A stretch of DNA of 64,000 nt from Phaeoceros laevis (lineage: Eukaryota; Anthocerotophyta; Anthocerotopsida; Notothyladales), in NCBI GenBank assembly GCA_049999765.1, contig JBNGIQ010009119.1, forward strand, positions 92,541 to 156,540, written 5' to 3'. The notes under the pieces were generated by a model. That model was not told where the DNA came from. It did no database searches and saw nothing but the letters and a program-made list of their open reading frames with translations. This document shows, in pieces, positions 57,670-64,000 of this stretch (its first letter is position 1; every line of letters begins with the position of its first letter). Both the position numbers and the translations under genes were made by a program.

Positions 57670-60093
57670 TCACTGCAAGGGTGAGATAGTGAGAACCCAC
57701 CGTGACACATTTCCCTTCACCGGTTGGCTGGGCTCCCTTGATCGACTTGGAGGAGAAGATGACTTCCTGAGAGGAGGAGGGCTCCTTCCGCGTCCTTTCC
57801 CACTGGGGGAAGCTGAATATCCTCTGGATGAGGGAGACCTTGATGTCCGATCTCGCCCACGGACAGGAGAAGGAGAGTACGATCGATCATGCCTGGACAA
57901 ACAAGGAAAGACAGTGAGTCCAACATTCCTTTGCCACCAGCAATAACTAAAAACAGTTCAAAGAAACCGCAAACAAACACCACTTATGGCTCAGAATGAC
58001 AAACCTTGACCTGCGTCCACCTCGTGGGGAGGGTGAGTAGTATCTTGGCGAACGAGAACGAGACCGCCCTGTGCCAGAGGCAGTTTACAACATCAGATAC
58101 ACCTGCACTACAAGACCTTTCACATCATGCTTGGGCTCATGAAGAGTAAGCGTACCATAACCTGGGGACCTCCGACGGACAGATCCATAGGCCCTCTCGC
58201 GATATGAACTGTAACATGCGGAAAGCCACAGTATCAGAGCCAAGAGCAAAAAGCTAAGAAAATGTAAAACCTTAAACAGACAGCAACAAATCCAACCTTG
58301 TCCTTTCCTTGGTCCTCATCTCTGCAGGCTTCTTCCTGTTCTCTTCTGCAAAAACTACGGTGATCTCTCGGCCACTAATAAATCGGCGATCCATGTGGTA
58401 CTGGGCTTCGGCGGCATCTGCAGGATCTAGGTACTGCACAAAACCAAAACCGCGTGGTTCTCTGCAATATCCACAGCACAAGCATCACACCAATGGCTCA
58501 GATACATGAGCATTGATTCCAAGTTGTGCTAGGTCTCCTGACATTCCTACAAGGCTTCTAAAAGTTATGTTAAAAGTAGCACCAGAGGCATTCATCTGCC
58601 AATGTCATCGCTTTAGTAGTGACTTTGAGATTACACCTCCATCTGCCAGGCACTGGCCATCATATCTTTTCACACACTGCCTACAGAGGGAGTGTGCAGT
58701 TAACTTTCAACATGCAACAAACCAAGCTCTTGTTGCTGACCTTGCCGAAACAGAGCACTATTGATCGCCTCATGAATTAAATGAGTGGGACTTGAAATTC
58801 TTCACTTGACTTGAAAGCATGCATCACTTGACTTCAACTTCGTCTATCTTCACTTCCACAAAAATCCACTTCTTCAGTTGGCCGACGAACTATCTTCATC
58901 TCACCATGACTTCTTGACGGGCTCTATTCTTGCGGGCCTTCTGGGATCTTCCCTTGACACCAGCTCAGAAGCCTTGAAGAAGCCAAAGGTTAGGTGGCGC
59001 AACCCATGAATGCACTGTGTGTACTTGCTAAGGAGGTCCCGGGTAGAAGCTGGTTTATGGGTACTACGCTAGGTTCGATGGGCTGTTCAGTCCTACATCC
59101 TGCCCCCGCTAGGCAGTTTCAATGCCACACGGGGGGAGGGTGGCTAAGAAACTATCTGACTCACTCGACGACTATTTGACTCACTCGCCCCACATACAGG
59201 GTGTACCCTGCAGTGACTACTGCTCGGTGGATAAAAACCCCACATGGATGTTTATCCAAAATCAGAGCTTCGTTCTATATCCTCCTGAACTGCACGTGCA
59301 CTGAGAGTGAACACTCATGTTCTTGGAGAGAGGAGCGCCCTACACAGACCTTCCTATTTTGTTAACACAGGCACAGTTTTGTTACGATTATTCAAAGAGA
59401 GTAAATCCCTCCTGAAAGCCGCAGGACCACTTCGTCGTCCACGGCTTTACACAAGTTTTTTGAAGACAACTTCAGCAAAAAAGAATTAAAAAGCGGCCTC
59501 AGGACACAGATTCATACAAACTCATCAACGTCTCGGCGCTTTCAGTTGCACTTCAAGCCATCTACTCTGGGCTGCTTCTGCTGGAGTCTCGCTTGAGTCA
59601 ATAAGAGCACCACAAACAAAAAAGAAACTGACCAAACCTGGTCGATGGTCGGTGAGCCGTTATGGCTGGACCGTACAAGCTGGCAAACGAGTGAAGCTAC
59701 GACATCTGTTGGAAACCGAAGACCTGCATACGTTGCATCATCCCAACAGGGAACGTAACTCACCCTGTGTAGTAGTCTTTGGGAAGGTAGACGTCCTTCA
59801 CCGGGCCATACCGCTCGAACGGCACTCTGAGATCCTCAGACCTGCTTCGAGTATTGAACAAGACAAGGTCAAGCCATGCACCTCTTACCATTGGGGCAAC
59901 AGTGCCATGAGGCGAGCCATAGGTAATCGTTAGCATCTCACCTGCAATCGCGAGGGATGTTGCGCACCAGCAGGCTTGTCGGCGGGTCCCTGCGCCCACC
60001 GTAGCCACGGCCAGGTCCCCGGGGGCTGGGGCTGCGCCTGCCGCCATGGCCCCGGCGCGGCGGAGGGCTGTAACTGGGGCTTCTCCGCCGCAT
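57670..60093 (-). CDS. SR splicing factor, SCL30/SCL30A/SCL33 type, 6 exons, 242 aa
   Basis: Serine/arginine-rich pre-mRNA splicing factor of the plant SC35-like (SCL) group, acting in the nucleus in splice-site choice. Exons on the minus strand 60093-59942, 59841-59764, 58461-58297, 58208-58156, 58068-58011, 57892-57670 join in phase. The N-terminus MRRRSPSYSPPPRRGHGG with Gly/Arg/Ser-Pro repeats is typical of SCL proteins. One RRM follows (SLLVRNI as RNP2 near 41-47, RGFGFVQY as RNP1 near 80-87), then an RS/SP tail (RSRSRSPRYSPSP, RSPPPLRKSSSPPSRS). The last 16 codons after SQP run through a possible donor (ccg|gtgaag), so the true C-terminus may lie in a further exon. Intron 2 is about 1.3 kb, far longer than the others. 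Arabidopsis relatives have 260-290 residues. Confidence 0.9.
58462..59763 (-). other. Long intron 2 of the SR gene
   Basis: 1302 bases between RRM exons 2 and 3, while the other introns of this gene are 87-118 bases. Plant SCL genes often carry one long intron whose alternative splicing makes truncated transcripts that dampen expression. No cassette exon could be picked with confidence. Confidence 0.7.
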
Positions 60094-60869
60094 AGCTGGA
60101 GGCTGGCCAGACCACACGGGGCCGACAGGATCAGCGCCGCGCCTGGGATCTTCGGGCAAGACCATGCAAGCTAGCAACAGCAACCAAGCATGCGTAGAGG
60201 TCGCCGGGGGCTGAGAGGAAGCAGGATTCAAGGCAAGGTGTCTGCTGAAGGCTGCAGCAAGAAGGATTGTGTCTCTAAGTAGCTAGGGCTTGCTTACCGC
60301 CACAGGGCCACCGCTTGGTATCGGGCATCCAAACCGATCACAACGGGTAAAGTGAAAAAGTGAGAGGGTAAAGAGTATTTACGATACTGTAAATAGTCTA
60401 CCTAAAGTTTACTCTATTAGCAAAACAAAACGAAATAGAAAGCACCACATGATGCCCCTCGAAAACTTAGGGCAGAAATATAAGCAGTCAAGCAGTCTCT
60501 CCGTTAGCACGAAGCTGCTTTGGTTCTTCCGGCTCTGCCGTATGTGCTCAACGCGCTTTGGCTCCGGTCGAAAATATGCATTCCGAACACAGTCGTCCGC
60601 TATGAATGGCGCGCATCGCAGCCGTGTCTGATAGCACCTGCAGCTTGCCGCCTCGTGGATATTGGCATTTGCGTGGCGGAGGACTCGACAGGAGGAAGCA
60701 GATACTTGCGCTGGGAATGTCGTGCAGAGCAGCTGGTCCGCTGTTCATAGTTTGATCCTTACAGACGCTGAAGCGGATGATGCGCTTTCCATTCAATTTA
60801 TGCGCAGGTAGGGCCAGTGTTCTGAATCCTATGCGCTTGCAAGTATGGAGGAGGATATCTTTAGAAGTC
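60094..60869. promoter_or_regulatory. Divergent promoter region SR gene / ceramide synthase
   Basis: 776 bases between the two start codons, which face apart. The minus-strand leader of the SR gene and the plus-strand leader of the next gene must both lie here. No clear TATA box could be assigned. Confidence 0.5.
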
Positions 60870-63200
60870 ATGGTGGAGGTGCCACTATTGTTGGAGAAGT
60901 GGAAATTTCTGTTGTTCGGAATTCTTTGTCAGGTGAGTTTCATGTTTTAGATGGCTCCCGTTCGCTGCTGCTACACTCAGTGTCATGACTTGAGCGCCCG
61001 GTTGTTTTTATTCTATCTCGGCTCATATCAAGCGGTCCTTTGATACATCTGGCAGTATCTGCATGGGGTGATGGCCAGAGTTGCTCACTATCTGCACAAG
61101 CCACAGCCTATACTTCATGATATCGGATTTGTACTATTACCTGTAAGTGCTTTCCAGCAATCTGAGTGGCAGAATGATTTGGAAGCTTTCTTCAGTGTGC
61201 TCCCTTTCTGATTGGTGTGACGAACTGAGGTGAGCTTAGACTGTTGAATTTGCCCTAGTACTATGTGGACACTAGCGAAATCTTCTGAAGGGTTGTATTT
61301 CATCTGCAGGAGCTCGGATTGGAAAGAGCTTACATCAGTGAAACCTTGTTCACTATCATATTTGTCACCTTTCTCTTGGTAATTCTGGTCAATTCACAAC
61401 CTTCTGTTGTTGCCTGAAACGCTGCACGAACTCTGGTGGTTCCGCATTTGTATGTACATGACATGTCTTAGACGTTTCCCTGACAGCTGTCTGCTGGTTG
61501 ATTTGGATATGCAGTGGACTTTTCATCCATTTGTACTTCATAGCAAGCGATTCTATACTGTGATTGTGTGGTACCGGACACTTGCCGTCTTAGTGGTAAG
61601 ATTGCCATCCTTCCGGTACAGCATGTAGTTTCCATGCTCGAACTGAATGCTACACCTTCAAGTTCGGGATATCTGATGAGTGCAGGTCTGCAGGTTTGTC
61701 AGTTCTTGAGGGTAGTTACATTTCTCTCCACGCAGCTTCCTGGCCCAAACTATCATTGTCGTGAGGTATGCTCAACTTGTGCATACAAGTGGCAGATACT
61801 TAAAAGGTTCAACACAGCAGGCTTGGCCGCCAACTCTGTTGTACTGAACTCTGTTGTATTGAACTGTGTGTATGAGGTATTCAGGGTTCTCCTGCTGCAA
61901 TTCTGCCTCCTCCAAAGAGTATCAAAGAGGTCGTCAATTTAAATTGTATGCCGAAGCTGCTTATCACAGAATTCTCATTTCCAACAATGTCTGCTTTCTT
62001 CTCAATTTGAGTAGTAGTCATTTCTAGGACTAACCCCTCAAAGCTCTCCCTTGATGTGCAGTTCCGCGGGGGGTGATTTTTGGTTGCGGGGATTTGATTT
62101 TTTCATCCCATATGATCTTTACACTTGTTTTCGTTAGGACTTATCAAAAGTATGGGACAAAAAGGTAGGTCGAAATTTCTGTTTAGTCAGCTTAATGTAT
62201 GTCCTTTTCATGTGAAGGCTGTCTGACTGGGTAAGCAACCAGCATATTCAATGCAGTCCAAGGGATTTAGGCAACATTCTAATACAGACTAGATGAACCT
62301 CATCATTGTGGTGTAAATACACAGCCGATCATTGCTGTTGAACATGTCGAACCAGTGTATGCGCCAAGTTCTTGTGTCTAGCTGTACTGCACTTGTGTCT
62401 GCATAACTATATCCCTTCTTCAGTTGCTGTTCGGGTCCATCCAGTTGTGTTTGGCTTTAGATTGGGGGATATGGATGTACCACAAAGACCTGACCGTTGA
62501 CCTTGATCTGCAGCTGGGTAAAATTTCTGGCTTGGGTGACAGCGATTGTGCTGAGTCTACTCATCATTGCCTCTCGAAAGCATTACAGTGTTGATGTTGT
62601 TGTTGCATGGTAAGGAGTTTCCTTCCGCTCCAAAGAAGTGGGTCACCAAAGCTGGACAGTATATTGAATTGCTAGCAACAACTTGCTGTCGAGTAGTCGG
62701 GAGACCAACTTGAACGCTGTTTCGCTGTTTTTGTGTCAGGTATGTAACTCAGCTGGTCTTCTCCTTTATGGAGCGTCATCTTTCTGATCGAGGTACGTCT
62801 CCTACCCAGTCAGTGGGTGTGAGTTCTTCATGTCACCTTCAATGCTGTTTCTCATCGAAGTTTGCTGTTATCAAAATCAGATACAGAGCGCAGCGGGCAG
62901 AGTACATCACCTCTGTTACCTTCAACTTTGAGGGGCAAAGATGGCCGCGTCAAAGATGAATTTCAAAAGGTGACGAACGGTACATCGGAGCTGTCGTCTG
63001 AGTGGGTAAGTGGCCTATGGGGGGCGGTTCAAATGGTAACGGCAATGGACATGGCAGTACGGTGTCCTCGGTTAGGGCTTACGATCTCTCACACATGTTT
63101 CCATTTTGGCTTGCAGAGGCAACGAATGCCAATTAATGGCAAACCAATTGATGATACCCACTCCTTCGACTTGGATGTGGTAGTTAATGGCAACTTATGA
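60870..63200 (+). CDS. IPCS: Phosphatidylinositol:ceramide inositolphosphotransferase (IPC synthase), 11 exons, 297 aa
   Basis: Golgi/trans-Golgi membrane enzyme that transfers inositol phosphate from phosphatidylinositol to ceramide, giving inositolphosphorylceramide, the base of plant complex sphingolipids. Exons: 60870-60932, 61056-61142, 61310-61378, 61515-61595, 61694-61765, 61885-61945, 62062-62164, 62514-62609, 62740-62792, 62881-63005, 63117-63200; in phase, 894 bases; Arabidopsis IPCS1-3 have about 290-305 residues. Signature text: [63 protein letters not shown]. The catalytic triad is visible as His161 in [12 protein letters not shown] and His202/Asp206 in [15 protein letters not shown]. 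Six or so membrane spans precede a hydrophilic cytosolic tail. An upstream ATG at 60845 is in another frame, so the start at 60870 was chosen because it reads straight into the conserved N-terminus. Confidence 0.96.
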
Positions 63201-64000
63201 AGAGCTCATTCGCGGTTCACGGTTCTTCATCAATTATTTTTTCCTGTGCAGATGCTGCACAAAAAGGTGCGGCATGTTGCCGAATAATGCAGTCATGTGT
63301 AGACTGCGCCTGGGGTACCGCATGTCACATTCGGTGCATAGAGGTCTTCGTGGGCGGTCTCGACCTTTCTTACCGGGGTTACTTTCCCAAGGCCAGAAGA
63401 AGGCGCAAATGTGATCTGCCTGACTGATGGCATGTGATTTGCTCTTTCTGAGACCTGTCTTCTCAGTGAAGCCGGCTCCAGGAAGCTAGAAGATTTGTGT
63501 GTACTTTATACGTAGTGGTGCTCCTTCAGGATTTGAGCTGAACGGCTCAAGATTGATCCTGGATTCCTTTCATACTCCGGCCGATTCTTGTAAAAGGTGG
63601 AAGTTTATGGAACATAAAAAAGATCACTTCGCGGTTATCAGCTGAATTTGTATCCAGAATTTGCACGGCGCAGCTTCGCCGAGGAGTTCTGGATAGAAGA
63701 CCTTGGCCCTCATTGGTTGTGGTGGTTCACCCTGGAAGCCACCTGGCCACTAGACCACAACAATTTTACTAGAGTACTAGGAAATGCTTTGCAAAACCAT
63801 TGGGTGCTCGTTGAGCTGAGCACCGGACTTGCCTTGACTCCGGTGTCGCCGGCATATCTGTTATGCGGAACAGGTGCGTATTCTGGATCTGAGGCGGCAT
63901 TGAAAATGCGGGTATGGGGCCACCAAAATTGCGCGGATTGGCACAATTGATGCAAAAGCAATGGGTAGGCACCCCGGCGCCTGCAGGTTGGCACCATTGA
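63201..64000. other. 3' flank of IPC synthase
   Basis: Frames on both strands at 63640-63997 overlap each other and show no domain. Nothing recognised. Confidence 0.5.

Noticed and set aside
60548-60871. 107-codon minus-strand frame upstream of IPC synthase
   Set aside because: Lies in the divergent promoter region, lacks motifs and overlaps the start of a well-supported gene.
63648-63997. Overlapping frames on both strands at the right edge
   Set aside because: Both strands are open over the same bases and neither shows a domain or splice chain.

Overview
This 64-kb window is nuclear DNA of a green plant of the streptophyte lineage that still makes flagellated cells: a streptophyte alga, a bryophyte or a seed-free vascular plant. 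The evidence is intron-rich genes (mostly 80-230-base GT-AG introns) whose products match plant families: plant synaptotagmin, zeaxanthin epoxidase with a C-terminal FHA domain, plant-type inositolphosphorylceramide synthase, an SCL30-type SR splicing factor and the plant-specific DREPP/PCaP family. Next to these lie two ciliary genes (IFT74 and CYB5D1/FAP198) and a DNA polymerase iota-like gene, which seed plants are generally thought to lack. The species cannot be fixed from the sequence. I recognised no tRNA, rRNA or CRISPR. Two 100-N assembly gaps are present.

Layout. 1.2-10.8 kb: XPB (TFIIH helicase, minus) and a DHX35-type DEAH helicase (plus) diverge from a 398-base spacer. 10.8-17.4 kb: long gene-free stretch with simple and tandem repeats. 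17.4-18.4 kb: a DREPP/PCaP cation-binding protein. 19.7-24 kb: IFT74 in one uninterrupted exon, preceded by a degenerate copy of its own 5' end, then CYB5D1/FAP198; base composition falls sharply to AT-rich inside IFT74. 24-31 kb: AT-rich repeat land with a decayed LTR retroelement, decayed tandem copies of the last CYB5D1 exon and a minisatellite. 31.5-32.4 kb: a second, diverged DREPP-like gene with the same exon plan but a hydrophobic N-terminus. 33.5-37.2 kb: zeaxanthin epoxidase. 38-46 kb (minus): an acidic unknown protein, an armadillo-repeat protein and an unrecognised helical protein. 46.4-49.4 kb: synaptotagmin. 53-56.4 kb: a Y-family polymerase with an iota-like core and an eta-like tail. 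56.5-57.0 kb: a small conserved protein, tail to tail with the polymerase. 57.7-60.1 kb (minus): SCL30-like SR protein. 60.9-63.2 kb: inositolphosphorylceramide synthase.

Gene models were built by hand from splice sites, reading phase and family resemblance. For XPB, DHX35, both DREPP genes, CYB5D1, zeaxanthin epoxidase, synaptotagmin, the polymerase, the 125-residue protein, the SR protein and the ceramide synthase, all exons join in phase. Predicted lengths match the families where I know them. The genes form no operon-like unit. The only functional pairings are nucleic-acid helicases sharing one promoter region, two ciliary genes side by side, and two DREPP paralogues flanking that ciliary and repeat block.
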